Shown in pieces: positions 42,303-50,884 of a stretch of 64,000 bases of DNA. Location: the NCBI RefSeq assembly GCF_036634195.1, contig NZ_JAZIFY010000001.1, forward strand, positions 4,226,501 through 4,290,500, read 5' to 3'. The translations under genes and the position numbers were made by a program. This DNA comes from Streptomyces sp. P9-A4. GTDB lineage: Bacteria; Actinomycetota; Actinomycetes; Streptomycetales; Streptomycetaceae. Every line of letters starts with the position of its first letter. The stretch's first letter is position 1. The notes under the pieces are model-generated. The model ran no database searches and was not told the DNA's origin. It worked only from the letters and a program-made list of their open reading frames with translations.

Positions 42303-42842
42303 GTCTCCACCGATGACCAGGAAGCGCAGTTGCAGCACGACGCGCTGACTGAGGCAGGGTGCGCCCGGATCTTCACAGACAAGGCGAGTGGCAAGAACAC
42401 GGACCGCCCGGAGCTGACGGCCGCTCTGGACTACGCCCGCCCCGGGGACACCCTGTGCGTGTGGAAGCTGGACCGGTTCGCCCGCTCGCTGATCGACCTT
42501 GTGACGCTGGTGGACTCGCTCGCTGCCCGTGGGGTCGGCTTCAAGGTGCTGACGGGTGCACTGGCGAGCATCGACCCGAACACCCCGGACGGGCGGCTCA
42601 TGCTGCAAGTGGTGGGCGCGATGGCGGAGTTCGAGCGCAGCTTGATCAAGGACCGGACCCGCGCCGGCTTGGACGCTGCCCGTGCGCAGGGGCGTACGGG
42701 TGGACGGCCCGCCGTGATGGACGCTGACAAGCTTGCTGCGGCCAAGGCGCGCCGAGTCAACGGGGAGAGTGTCACGGCCGTCGCCAAGGCGCTTGGGGTG
42801 TCCCGCGCGACGCTGTACCGGGCGCTTGCCGACGCCGAGTAG
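42303..42842 (+). pseudogene. Serine resolvase, 3' fragment
   Basis: Continues from 35480: VSTDDQEAQLQHDAL, with Ser nucleophile in VSTDDQ, then WKLDRFARSLIDL, GRLMLQVVGAMAEFERSLIKDRTRAGL and a C-terminal Hin-type helix-turn-helix (GESVTAVAKALGVSRATLYRAL). Rejoined, the protein would be about 192 residues, full length for the family. Only the Tn554-like insertion disables it, so excision would restore it. Confidence 0.9.
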
Positions 42843-42947
42843 CGTGCGGCCCCGAAACAAGCGATCTGTCTGTCTCACAGCCTGTCAGTGCATCGCGGAC
42901 CGGCAGGCGGGCGGGAGCCGTCTTTGCCGGGGTGTGAGGATGCCTGC

Positions 42948-43367
42948 GTGGATTGTGATGTGTGCGGCGGTGAGATGTGGCGATGGCCGGTGCCGCCGAC
43001 CCGATGGGTGGATGAGATCTGGTCCTGCCCGTGGTGCTACGCCAGCACGCATGTGGGTGGCGAGTGGTTCGAGATAGCTCGGCCGCCGTACCTGCCGATG
43101 GGGGCACGCTGGGAGAGGGCTGTCGCGGACGCCCTCGACGCTGACCTCTCCCATGCCTTCGGAATCTTCGACAAGACTCTGTGCGGTATCCAGGCGGCAG
43201 GCATGTCGCCGTCGGATCTTCTGTGGCTGCCGGAGCGGGAGGGCGCCTGTGGAGCCTGCTACGCAGCAGCGGTGGCTATTGATGAACGCTGGCCGCAATC
43301 CATGAGGGGGGAGGGTGCCCGGATGAACGTCGCGCGTCAGCCTGCCGCCGGGCAAGATGCTTCTTGA
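42948..43367 (+). CDS. Zinc-ribbon hypothetical protein, 139 aa
   Basis: From the GTG at 42948: VDCDVCGGEMWRWPVPP, then WSCPWCYAS, giving two CxxC pairs for a zinc ribbon. A further pair is in GACGACYAAAVAIDERW. The rest is helical and acidic (WERAVADALDADLSHAFGIF). An upstream GTG at 42888 is also open. No family recognised. It is cargo of element 1 and lies after the broken resolvase on the same strand. Confidence 0.6.
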   Translation: MDCDVCGGEMWRWPVPPTRWVDEIWSCPWCYASTHVGGEWFEIARPPYLPMGARWERAVADALDADLSHAFGIFDKTLCGIQAAGMSPSDLLWLPEREGACGACYAAAVAIDERWPQSMRGEGARMNVARQPAAGQDAS

Positions 43368-43390
43368 AGCGCCGTCCGCTGGGGGCGCGC

Positions 43391-44158
43391 TCAGGCGTGA
43401 GCGGAGAGGTGCCGGGGGACGGCCCGCTCCCACAGTTCCTCGCCGTGCTCCGCGAACCGGTCGAACATGCCCCCGCTGTTGTGGCGACGCAGGTGTAGGA
43501 GGGGCGAGTCATGGCCTACGAGTCGAGCGAGATGCGGTGTCACCAGGGCTTCGTCATCGAAGCGGAACACGGACAGGCTCACGTGGTTGATGGCGTCCAG
43601 CGGGGCGGAGACTCGTGCCTCAACCCCTTCGAGCGGGCCGAGCCGGTCCAGGTGCTCCAGGGTGATCCTGATGCGCGTGGAGACGGACAGGGCTACATCC
43701 TCGATCGTCTCTCGCTGGCGGGTCACCTCTCCGTCAGGGTCCCCCACGAGGAACCGCACCCGGCACCCCGCCTCAGCCTTGCGCCGGATCGTGTCCGCGA
43801 AGTGGGGCACCTGGGTCCAGAAGAAGTAGTTCGTGTAGCCGGCGAGGAAGAGCTCCGTGCGCGCCGACTCGACAAGCTCCGTCCAGACCGTTGACGGGCA
43901 CGCGGACCGATACGGGTAGCTGTGGACCAACTCGCGGTCGGTGCCCGTCTTCACGCGTTCCTGCACAGCCTTCGGCCACAACATCTCTTCGTCCACTCCC
44001 AGCGCCCGACAGGCGTCCGCTCGGTTCCTTGCGTGTGGTGTCAGATCAGCATTGCTCAGCCATCGTTCCACCTGCTTCACAGATACCCCCACCCGGTACG
44101 CTAACTGGCGCGAGGACAAGCCTGCGCCTTCCATGGCGGACTGAAGAGCGGCGTTCAA
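43391..44158 (-). CDS. XRE-type regulator with DUF5919-like C-terminal domain
   Basis: 255 residues. N-terminal helix-turn-helix with MEGAGLSSRQLAYRVGVSVKQVERWLSNADLTPHARNR. The C-terminal domain (VWTELVESARTELFLAGYTNYFFWTQVPHFADTIRRKAEAGCRVRFLVGDPDGEVTRQRE) resembles a phospholipase-D-like sensor and fits the DUF5919 pattern. Such regulators are common in Streptomyces, often beside pairs of very small proteins, as here (44271 and 44465). An inverted repeat (44192-44209) in the divergent promoter is a likely binding site. Confidence 0.8.
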   Translation of the reverse strand: MNAALQSAMEGAGLSSRQLAYRVGVSVKQVERWLSNADLTPHARNRADACRALGVDEEMLWPKAVQERVKTGTDRELVHSYPYRSACPSTVWTELVESARTELFLAGYTNYFFWTQVPHFADTIRRKAEAGCRVRFLVGDPDGEVTRQRETIEDVALSVSTRIRITLEHLDRLGPLEGVEARVSAPLDAINHVSLSVFRFDDEALVTPHLARLVGHDSPLLHLRRHNSGGMFDRFAEHGEELWERAVPRHLSAHA

Positions 44159-44191
44159 GTCAACCCCCTCGCCGTGCCCTTTTGGGCTTTC

Positions 44192-44209
44192 TTCGACCTT
44201 AGCGTCGAA
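44192..44209. promoter_or_regulatory. Operator candidate for the DUF5919-type regulator
   Basis: TTCGAC (44192-44197), six bases, GTCGAA (44204-44209): a perfect inverted repeat between the regulator and the two divergent small genes. Confidence 0.45.
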
Positions 44210-44270
44210 CGTCTCAACTGTCCGGCGTGCGGGGGCAGATACGTCCGCGAGGGTGGGTGACGCTCACGCC

Positions 44271-44465
44271 ATGACCGAACCCACGCGATACAGCACCCCG
44301 CCGGTTGAACTGCCGCTGCGACTGGACCCGGAACCGACCCCGGTCGAGGGGTGCGCCGGCTGCGTCGAGTTGGCCAACGTGCGGGACCGCGCTCGCGTCG
44401 TGGGTGACTGGACGACCGTGAGCGACTGCAACGTCTACATGCGGCGCCACCCCGAGGGGCACTGA
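44271..44465 (+). CDS. Small conserved-type protein, 64 aa
   Basis: Starts MTEPTRYSTPPVELPLRL and has two Cys (EGCAGCVELANVRDRARVVGD) and a third in SDCNVYMRRH. GAGGGTGGGTGA precedes the ATG. Its stop overlaps the next start (TGATGG pattern, one base shared), so the pair is coupled. Small pairs of this kind accompany XRE regulators of Streptomyces and may act with them. Function unknown. Confidence 0.65.
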   Translation: MTEPTRYSTPPVELPLRLDPEPTPVEGCAGCVELANVRDRARVVGDWTTVSDCNVYMRRHPEGH

Positions 44466-44662
44466 TGGTCACCCGGGCGGACATTGGCAAGCCGGTCAGG
44501 GATGGCGCCGGGTGGGTCGGCATTCTGCGTGACGTGATCTGGGACTACGAAGACCCCGCCGAGTTGCCCGGAGATCGCCGCAAGCGCCCCACGGCGTTCT
44601 TGTGGCCCGAGGGTGGGGGTCGAGAGTGGCTGGTCCCGCCCCGCGGCGTACAGCGCGTGTGA
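44465..44662 (+). CDS. Small protein coupled to the previous gene, 65 aa
   Basis: MVTRADIGKPVRDGAGWVGILRDVIWDYEDP and FLWPEGGGREWLVPP suggest a compact beta-barrel (SH3- or KOW-like) fold. Starts on the last base of the preceding stop. No known function. It is the last gene before the right attachment site of element 1. Confidence 0.65.
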   Translation: MVTRADIGKPVRDGAGWVGILRDVIWDYEDPAELPGDRRKRPTAFLWPEGGGREWLVPPRGVQRV

Positions 44663-44737
44663 CGCCCACCAGGCGGCCCCGTCCGGCGACGGCGAGCAAC
44701 ACAGCCGGGCGGGCTTTCCGCTGCCTGCCCCGGCGTG

Positions 44738-44788
44738 CTAGGTATGTGCATCCGACCTGATCGATTGGACGATAAGAGGTCCATTCAC
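44738..44788 (-). pseudogene. Stranded native start of the XPB gene
   Basis: GTG then AATGGACCTCTTATCGTCCA, i.e. M-N-G-P-L-I-V-Q, after which the frame runs into element DNA and stops at a TAG after 16 codons. It marks where XPB began before element 1 entered. The original xpb promoter should lie just upstream (44789-44935). Confidence 0.88.
44766..44773. other. attR core of element 1
   Basis: TGGACGAT, direct copy of the attL core at 33028-33035. Left is the element arm (AGGTATGTG...CCTGATCGAT); right is chromosomal XPB 5' sequence. Confidence 0.85.
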
Positions 44789-44935
44789 GCGATCAGGTCC
44801 TTCCGACACCGTGCCGTCCCCATAACGGCCAATCCTCCAGTGTGCCCGACCCACGCCCCACCCGGAGGCCCCTGAGGGCTTCAACCCCGGGCAGGGGTCC
44901 TGCCGCCGTTCGAGGAACTCCTGACCCGCCCGTCC

Positions 44936-47497
44936 TCACACCTGGTCGTCCGCCAGTTCCGCCACGCCCGTGATCCTGTGCAGCGGGTACGTGCGGACCT
45001 CGTCCGCCGTGTGGTCGTAGCCCGTCACGAAGCCGCCCTCCACCCGGACCGGGGCGATCACCCGCTGGCTCGCCGCGCCCTCCGCGTTCACGTAGCCGAT
45101 CCAGACCGCCGAGCCCGTCATCGCCGCCGCCTGGACCGTCGCCAGCGTCTCCGCCGCCGAGGTGCGGGGCAGCGCGCCCGCCGCCGTGGGGGCCGCCGGT
45201 TCCTTGCGTACCGCCGTCGCCGCCCGGTCGCCCGCCCGGATCGCCCGTACCGCCGCGCCCAGCAGCGTCGCGTCCGGGGCCGGCGGGCCGTCCGGGACCG
45301 GCACCGGGGCCTTACGCGCGCCCGTCCGGTACGCGTCCGCCCGGGTGATCAGCACATCGCCCTCCGCCGACTCCGCCGCCGGCGCGTACCCCATCGACCG
45401 CAGCCCTTCGAGCAGCGACGCCGGGTCCGTCTGCGCCGCGAGCACCGTCGGTGCCAGTCTCCGCAGCCCCAGCGCCGCCGATCGCCGGTCGGCCAGGATC
45501 TCCCCGAGGACCGTGTCGTCGTCGCAGCGGACGTATGCCGACGCCGCCCCCACCCGCAGATGGCCGTGGCGTCTCGCCACGTCGTCGATCAGGTACGCCA
45601 GCGGCTGCGGCACCGGCGTACGGGAGTGCGCCTTCAGGAACTCGTGCAGGTCGGACGCCGTCCGCCCCGAGTCGAGTGCCCGGCGCACCGATCCCGGTGT
45701 GAACCGGTAGACCGTCGCACCACCCTTCGACTCCACGTCCGCGAGCACCGCGAGCGCGTCGGACAGCGGCCGTCGCAGCGGCCCCGGCGCCACCGCCGTC
45801 AGGTCCGCCTGGAGAAGTACGTGGTCGACCGCCTCCGGCAGCAGCGGCGCGAGCAGCGTCGCCGCCCTCCCCGCCGCCACCGACAGCTCGACCCCGCCGC
45901 CCGGCTCGGCGTCCGACGCCGCCTCCGCGAGCGGCAGGTTCAGCAGCGCCCGCGCGGGCCCCGACAGGGCGCCCCGCCCGGTGAGCCCCAGCAGCTCCGC
46001 CTCGGCCAGCGTCCAGCGGGCAAGGCGGGACCGCAGATCGCCGGGCGCCGGCGGCGGTAGGGCGGACACACCCGCCCCGCCGGGTCCCGCTCCCGCGCCC
46101 GCCGCCTGTTCCACCGGGCGGCCGCCCTGCGCCGCGCCCCGCAGCGGCCGTTCCCACCGGAGCCGCGCGAACAGCGACTCCGGGTCCGCCGCCGACCCCG
46201 GCGGCAGCGTCGCCAGCAGCCCCAGCACCCGGTGCCGGACCTCCGGCGCCGGCGCCCGGTCCAGCTCGGGCCCGAGCGCCGAAAGCGCCCGTCCCTTCGC
46301 GTCCTGCCCACCGACGAGCCCCGCCGTACGCGTCGCCGTCAGCCACGGCGCCACCAGCAGCGACCAGCGCTCCGCCGGCGGCAGGTCGAGCCAGTCGTCG
46401 TACACCGGCGTCGGCGCGTACCGCTCGTCCGCCTCACCGTCCGAGGCCAGCAGCCCCGCCGCGTAACAGAGCTCCAGCCAGAACGCCGCCGTCTCCTCGG
46501 TGACGTCCAGCGTGGCCGCCGTCCGCCGCAGATCCCGTACCGAAAGACCGCCCGCCCGCAGCACCTGCGGCCCGCCCCGGTCCCAGGACTTGAGCAGCTC
46601 CTCGACCGTCGCGAGCGCCAGCTGCGCCTGCCCGGCCGCCGCACTGTCCACAACCTGTGGGCGGTACTCGCGCTGCACCCGCAGCTCCGGCGCCAGCGGC
46701 TCCGGCGCCCGGTGCGCCCGCCCGCCCCGCAGATGCAGCGCCACCTCACGCGGCAGCACCATCGTCCGCGCCGACACCGGCAGCAGCAGCCCCCGGTCCC
46801 GCAGCCACTGCACCGGCCGCGCCGGCTTCGCCGTCACCTCGCCGTACGGCGGACCCCACACCAGCCGGTCCAGGACCGCCAGCGCGTCCGGCGGCGCCGT
46901 GTCGAGCAGCGCGCTCATCCGGTCCCGGTCCGTGAACAACTCCGTCAGCACCCGCACCGCCGACACCGGATCGTGCGTCGCCGAGAGCCCCGCCGTCCCG
47001 ATGATCTCCTGCACCCGGCCCGGCGACATCCCCGCCGTCGCCTCCGCCACCGTCGGCCCGAGCCCCGTCGGCGACGGATGCTGCGCCGAAGGCGCCAGCA
47101 GCTCCCGCGCCGTCCGCACCAGCCGCAGCCGGTCGTCCTCGCCCCACACGAGCGCCTGCTCGCGCAGCAGCGCCACCGCGCCCGGCAGCGCCGCCTCGAT
47201 CGCCGCGTCCCCCTCGTCGCCGGTGAGCAGCGCCAGGAGTACGGGGTACGGGGCCGGGTCCGGCGCCACCGCCAGCGCCTCCGCGGTCTGGAGCGCGAAC
47301 CGGTCGAGCCGTTCCAGGGCCCGCACCACCGAACCCCGCGTCCCGGCGCGCGTCGCCAGCTGCGTCAGATCGTTCGGTACGGGGCCCAGCAGGTCGGGCC
47401 GGGCCCGCAACAGCGCGGCGAGTCCCTCGTCGCCCCGTGCGCGCAGCGCCTCGGCGAGTGTGCGGGGCGCCGCGGCGGCGCCAGTTACCTCGGGCAC
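44936..47497 (-). CDS. Helicase C-terminal-domain (XPB/Ssl2-like) protein
   Basis: 853 residues from a GTG with GGGAGG five bases upstream; an ATG 11 codons earlier (MGIGELDREAH) is possible. It is Leu/Ala/Arg-rich with many helices and ends in LATVQAAAMTGSAVWIGYVNAEGAASQRVIAPVRVEGGFVTGYDHTADEVRTYPLHRITGVAEL, which looks like a WYL-type sensor strand order. In Streptomyces this gene normally lies directly beside the XPB gene. Here the two are parted by element 1. Probably a partner in DNA repair. Confidence 0.8.
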   Translation of the reverse strand: MPEVTGAAAAPRTLAEALRARGDEGLAALLRARPDLLGPVPNDLTQLATRAGTRGSVVRALERLDRFALQTAEALAVAPDPAPYPVLLALLTGDEGDAAIEAALPGAVALLREQALVWGEDDRLRLVRTARELLAPSAQHPSPTGLGPTVAEATAGMSPGRVQEIIGTAGLSATHDPVSAVRVLTELFTDRDRMSALLDTAPPDALAVLDRLVWGPPYGEVTAKPARPVQWLRDRGLLLPVSARTMVLPREVALHLRGGRAHRAPEPLAPELRVQREYRPQVVDSAAAGQAQLALATVEELLKSWDRGGPQVLRAGGLSVRDLRRTAATLDVTEETAAFWLELCYAAGLLASDGEADERYAPTPVYDDWLDLPPAERWSLLVAPWLTATRTAGLVGGQDAKGRALSALGPELDRAPAPEVRHRVLGLLATLPPGSAADPESLFARLRWERPLRGAAQGGRPVEQAAGAGAGPGGAGVSALPPPAPGDLRSRLARWTLAEAELLGLTGRGALSGPARALLNLPLAEAASDAEPGGGVELSVAAGRAATLLAPLLPEAVDHVLLQADLTAVAPGPLRRPLSDALAVLADVESKGGATVYRFTPGSVRRALDSGRTASDLHEFLKAHSRTPVPQPLAYLIDDVARRHGHLRVGAASAYVRCDDDTVLGEILADRRSAALGLRRLAPTVLAAQTDPASLLEGLRSMGYAPAAESAEGDVLITRADAYRTGARKAPVPVPDGPPAPDATLLGAAVRAIRAGDRAATAVRKEPAAPTAAGALPRTSAAETLATVQAAAMTGSAVWIGYVNAEGAASQRVIAPVRVEGGFVTGYDHTADEVRTYPLHRITGVAELADDQV

Positions 47498-47602
47498 GTG
47501 CGCCTCCCGGTCGAGCTCACCGATCCCCATCCGGACCACGTTAGCCGCTGCGCAGGCGCTAACGTCGGGCCGTACCGGGCGAACCGGCCGTGGAGGGGCA
47601 CC

Positions 47603-48886
47603 GTGGGGATCGAGAGCGACCAGTTGGTCTACGACTATCTGAGCCGGGTCGGCGATCTGGCACAGCAGCGCCAGCTGCCGGCGAGCGAGCGGATGCGGCT
47701 GGTGTCCACCCTCCGCAACGAGATCGACCGCCGCCGCGCCACGCACGGCGAGGAGAGCCCGTCGGCGGTACGCGGCATCCTCGGCGCGCTGGGAACGCCG
47801 GACGAGGTGGTGGAACGCGCGGAGGGCCCGGGCGCGGCGACTCCGCGCGCGGCGCGGGAGGACCGGGAGGACGGGGACGCCCCGTCTCCGGGCGCGTCGC
47901 GGGCGGCTGCGGTGCCGAAACCCCGCAAGGAGGGGCGCCAGGGGAGAGCGCCGGGGTGGCTGCCGGGCAGCAGGAGGACCCGGGAAGGGACGGGTGCGGG
48001 ATCGGGATCGGGATCGGGATCGGGATCGGGATCGGGATCGGGATTGGGATCGGGCGGTTCCAAGTCCGCGTCGGGCAAGATCGCGTCGGGCAAGACTGCG
48101 TCGGGCAAGACCGCGTCGGGCAAGACCGCGTCGGGCAAGTCCGCGCCCGGCAGGTCACTCTTCGGGAAGTCCAGGGCCGGCGGCCGTATCGAGGCCGACG
48201 CCCCCCGCCTCGATACGACCGGCTCCGCCGCCCCCCACACACCCGACAGCGGTGGTGATGGTGGCGGTGACGGCCTCCTCGACGACATGTCGGACTGGTG
48301 GCAGGAGGAGGACCCCACCGAAGGCCTCCCGGGGTTCGTCGGCGGGGTGGAGCGCCCGGACCTCTTCGTGGAGCCGCTCCCAGAGGAGGAGGACGGCGAC
48401 GACGACGAGGACGACGCCGGGGCCTGGGACGAGGACCCCGTCCCGGGGAAGCGCCGCCGCCTCGCCCGTATCCTCCGCCGCCGCAGGGCCGCGGCCCCCG
48501 AGGCGGCGGCGGAACCGGAGTTCGACACGGCCCCGGTCTCCCGTCTGCGCCTCGGGAGCCCCTTCGTGCTGCTCGCGGCGCTCCTCCTGCTCGGCGGGGC
48601 GCTGTTCGGTTCGCTCGTGGCGCTCGCGGCGGGCTGGCTGCTCGCGTACGCCTCCCGGCGGCTGACCCCGGGCGAGGCGAAGGCCGCCGTCCTGGTGATC
48701 CCGGGCCTGGCGGCGGCGTCGGGCGTGCTGTGGCTGTGGGGCAGGGCCGGGGGCCGCTGGGGCGACCCGGTGGCGGCGGGCGGCGAGGCGATGGGCGCGG
48801 CGGTGTCGGAGACCTGGCCGTGGGTGCTGCGGGGGGCGGCGGTGGCCTCGGCCCTGTTCCTCCTGTGGCGCGCCCGCCGCCACTGA
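47603..48886 (+). CDS. Repeat-rich membrane protein with HAAS-like N-terminus
   Basis: 427 residues from a GTG with GGAGG upstream. Residues 1-70 (SDQLVYDYLSRVGDLAQQRQLPASERMRLVSTLRNEIDRRR) fit the helical HAAS/DUF1700 type that helps anchor regulators at the membrane. Then come a basic linker, a GS repeat from 9 hexamers ATCGGG, six SGKxA-type repeats, an acidic stretch and four hydrophobic segments near the C-terminus (SPFVLLAALLLLGGALFGSLVALAAGWLL and others). Divergent from the helicase-C gene. Repeat copy number probably varies between strains. Confidence 0.75.
   Translation: MGIESDQLVYDYLSRVGDLAQQRQLPASERMRLVSTLRNEIDRRRATHGEESPSAVRGILGALGTPDEVVERAEGPGAATPRAAREDREDGDAPSPGASRAAAVPKPRKEGRQGRAPGWLPGSRRTREGTGAGSGSGSGSGSGSGSGLGSGGSKSASGKIASGKTASGKTASGKTASGKSAPGRSLFGKSRAGGRIEADAPRLDTTGSAAPHTPDSGGDGGGDGLLDDMSDWWQEEDPTEGLPGFVGGVERPDLFVEPLPEEEDGDDDEDDAGAWDEDPVPGKRRRLARILRRRRAAAPEAAAEPEFDTAPVSRLRLGSPFVLLAALLLLGGALFGSLVALAAGWLLAYASRRLTPGEAKAAVLVIPGLAAASGVLWLWGRAGGRWGDPVAAGGEAMGAAVSETWPWVLRGAAVASALFLLWRARRH
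48001..48054 (+). repeat. Hexanucleotide repeat (ATCGGG) x9
   Basis: Nine in-frame units, the eighth being ATTGGG, encoding a Gly-Ser run inside the membrane protein gene. Length change by multiples of six would keep the frame. Confidence 0.9.
48062..48151 (+). repeat. 15-bp coding repeat, six units
   Basis: AAG-NCC/T-GCG-TCG-GGC units encode K-x-A-S-G; the last unit has CCC for TCG. A second in-frame tandem repeat in the same gene. Confidence 0.9.
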
Positions 48887-48956
48887 CACGTCCACCGACC
48901 TCACCGACCCCACCCGCCCCGGCCGTATCAGCCGGCCATCGGCCCGCCGCCGGCCG

Positions 48957-49775
48957 TCAGCCCTCGGCCGCCACCGTCTCCACCCGCTCCGCCCCCCACG
49001 GCGCCCCCGGCACCACCAGCGGTGACCCCGTCACCGGGTCCGGGACCACCACCGACGTCAGTCCGAAGACGTCCCTGACGAGTTCCTCCGTCACGACCTC
49101 CTCCGGCGGGCCCTCCGCCACCACCCGGCCCGCCTTCATCGCGACCAGGTGGTCGGCGTACCGCGCCGCCTGGTTCAGGTCGTGGAGGACGAGGACGACG
49201 GTGCGGCCCCGCAGCCGGTTGAGGCGGCGGACCAGGTCGAGGACCTCGACCTGGTGGGAGATGTCCAGATAGGTGGTGGGCTCGTCGAGGAGGAGCAGGT
49301 CCGTCTCCTGTGCGAGGGCCATCGCGATCCACACCCGCTGCCGCTGACCGCCCGACAGCGCGTCCACGGACCGGTCGGCGAGCGCGGCGACGTCCGTGCG
49401 TTCCATGGCGTCGGCGACGGCCCGCTCGTCCTCCTCCGACCACTGCTTCCACCAGGCCTGGTGCGGCTGGCGGCCCCGGGAGACCAGATCGGCGACGGTG
49501 ATCGCCTCGGGCGCGACGGGGGTCTGCGGGAGCAGCCCGACCGCGCGGGCGATCCGCTTGGTGGGCAGCTTCGCCAGCTCCTCGCCGTCGAGCAGGACGG
49601 CTCCGCCGGCCGGCTTGAGGAGCCGGCCGAGCGCCCGGAGGGTGGTGGACTTGCCGCAGGCGTTGGGACCGACGATCACGGTCACCTTGCCGTCGGGGAT
49701 CGCGAGGTCCAGTTCGTGGACGACGGTCCGGTCCTCGTAGGCGAGCGTCAGCTCGCGCGCGGTCAGCCTGCTCAC
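48957..49775 (-). CDS. Iron-siderophore ABC transporter ATPase
   Basis: 272 residues from a GTG overlapping the permease stop (GTGA). Walker [11 protein letters not shown]-loop [10 protein letters not shown], signature LSGGQRQR, Walker [10 protein letters not shown] and the H-loop [15 protein letters not shown] are all intact. The DLNQA-type switch is typical of FecE/FhuC. It is the third gene of a permease-permease-ATPase operon. No substrate-binding protein lies in the window, so the ligand-specific part is elsewhere. Confidence 0.92.
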   Translation of the reverse strand: MSRLTARELTLAYEDRTVVHELDLAIPDGKVTVIVGPNACGKSTTLRALGRLLKPAGGAVLLDGEELAKLPTKRIARAVGLLPQTPVAPEAITVADLVSRGRQPHQAWWKQWSEEDERAVADAMERTDVAALADRSVDALSGGQRQRVWIAMALAQETDLLLLDEPTTYLDISHQVEVLDLVRRLNRLRGRTVVLVLHDLNQAARYADHLVAMKAGRVVAEGPPEEVVTEELVRDVFGLTSVVVPDPVTGSPLVVPGAPWGAERVETVAAEG

Positions 49776-50884
49776 GCCTTGCCTCCAGCGGATCCTGCGG
49801 TACGGCTCCGGACGATGAGCCAGATCAGATACGGGGCGCCGACCGCCGCCGTCAGGACTCCCACCGGCAGTTCGACGGGGGAGAAGAGCCGCCTGCCGAG
49901 CAGGTCGGCGAGGACCACGATCACCGCGCCGGTCAGCGCGGAGCACAGCAGCGGGATCTGCGCGGTCCTGGTCATCCGGCGGGCGATCTGCGGTGCGAGC
50001 AGCGCGACGAAGTCGACCGGCCCCGCGACGCCCGTCGCCACCGACGCCAGCACCACGCCCACGGCGACGAGTCCGAGCCGGACCGGCCCGAGCCGTACGC
50101 CGAGTGCGGTCGCCGTGTCGTCGTCGAGGGAGACGGTCCGCTGCGCGCGGGCCGCCCACAGCACGGCGGGCAGCATGAGGAGCAGCGTCCAGCGGATGGG
50201 CGCGGACTCGTCCCAGCCGCGCCCGTTGAGCGAGCCCGTCATCCAGATCTGGGCCTGCTGGGCGACGAGGTAGTCGCCCTTGGTCATGAAGAGGGTGGTG
50301 AGGGACCGCAGCGCGATGGCGAAGCCGATGCCGATGAGGACGAAGCGGGTCGCGTGCAGCCCGCCGCGCCAGGCGAACGCGTACACGAGCGCGGCGGCGA
50401 GGACACCGCCGGCGATCGAGAGGTACGGCAGGACGGTGTACGAGGTGAGGCCGAAGGTCATCGCGGCGACGGTGACGGCCCCGGCGCCCTGGCTGATGCC
50501 GATGATGTCGGGGGAGGCGAGCGGGTTGCGGGCGACGGTCTGGATGAGGGCGCCCGCGATGCCGAACGCCGCGCCGACGGCGAGCGCGACGACGAGCCGG
50601 GGCTCGCGCAGCTCCTCCACGACGAACGCGGACGGCGACGACTGCCCGAACAGGATGCGGACGACCTCGGAGGGGCCGACGAAGCGCTCGCCGACGCAGA
50701 GGTACGCGACGGAGGACACGGCCAGGAGCAGCAGCAGCCCCCCGGCGACGAGCGCGGAGCGCCGGTGGACGAGGAAGGACACGCTCCGGGCGCGGACGAT
50801 GCCGTACCCGGCGGGCCGCGCGCCGGTGGCCGTCCGCGCGCCCGTGGCCGTACCCGCGTCGGGGGTCGTAGTGGTCGTACTCAT
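49772..50884 (-). CDS. FecCD-type permease, second subunit
   Basis: 370 residues with about ten membrane helices. Family motifs: [63 protein letters not shown] and [19 protein letters not shown]. The ATG overlaps the first permease stop by four bases. A Thr-rich start ([15 protein letters not shown]) precedes the first helix. Confidence 0.92.
   Translation of the reverse strand: MSTTTTTPDAGTATGARTATGARPAGYGIVRARSVSFLVHRRSALVAGGLLLLLAVSSVAYLCVGERFVGPSEVVRILFGQSSPSAFVVEELREPRLVVALAVGAAFGIAGALIQTVARNPLASPDIIGISQGAGAVTVAAMTFGLTSYTVLPYLSIAGGVLAAALVYAFAWRGGLHATRFVLIGIGFAIALRSLTTLFMTKGDYLVAQQAQIWMTGSLNGRGWDESAPIRWTLLLMLPAVLWAARAQRTVSLDDDTATALGVRLGPVRLGLVAVGVVLASVATGVAGPVDFVALLAPQIARRMTRTAQIPLLCSALTGAVIVVLADLLGRRLFSPVELPVGVLTAAVGAPYLIWLIVRSRTAGSAGGKA

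Larger units (their letters stand above)
33028..44773. mobile_element. Integrative element 1 (serine integrase), inserted in the XPB gene
   Basis: Bounded by the 8-base core TGGACGAT at 33028-33035 and 44766-44773. Outside the left core is the XPB body; outside the right core is the native XPB start on the minus strand (M-N-G-P-L-I-V-Q). Joining the inner flanks gives an attP with long imperfect symmetry: AGGTATGTG (44740-44748) and CCTGATC (44756-44762) on one side, GATCAGG and CACATACCT on the other. Contents: serine integrase, a Tn554-like transposon within a broken resolvase, zinc-ribbon protein, DUF5919 regulator, two small proteins. No transfer or phage structural genes, so mobility would depend on a helper. 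Confidence 0.9.
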
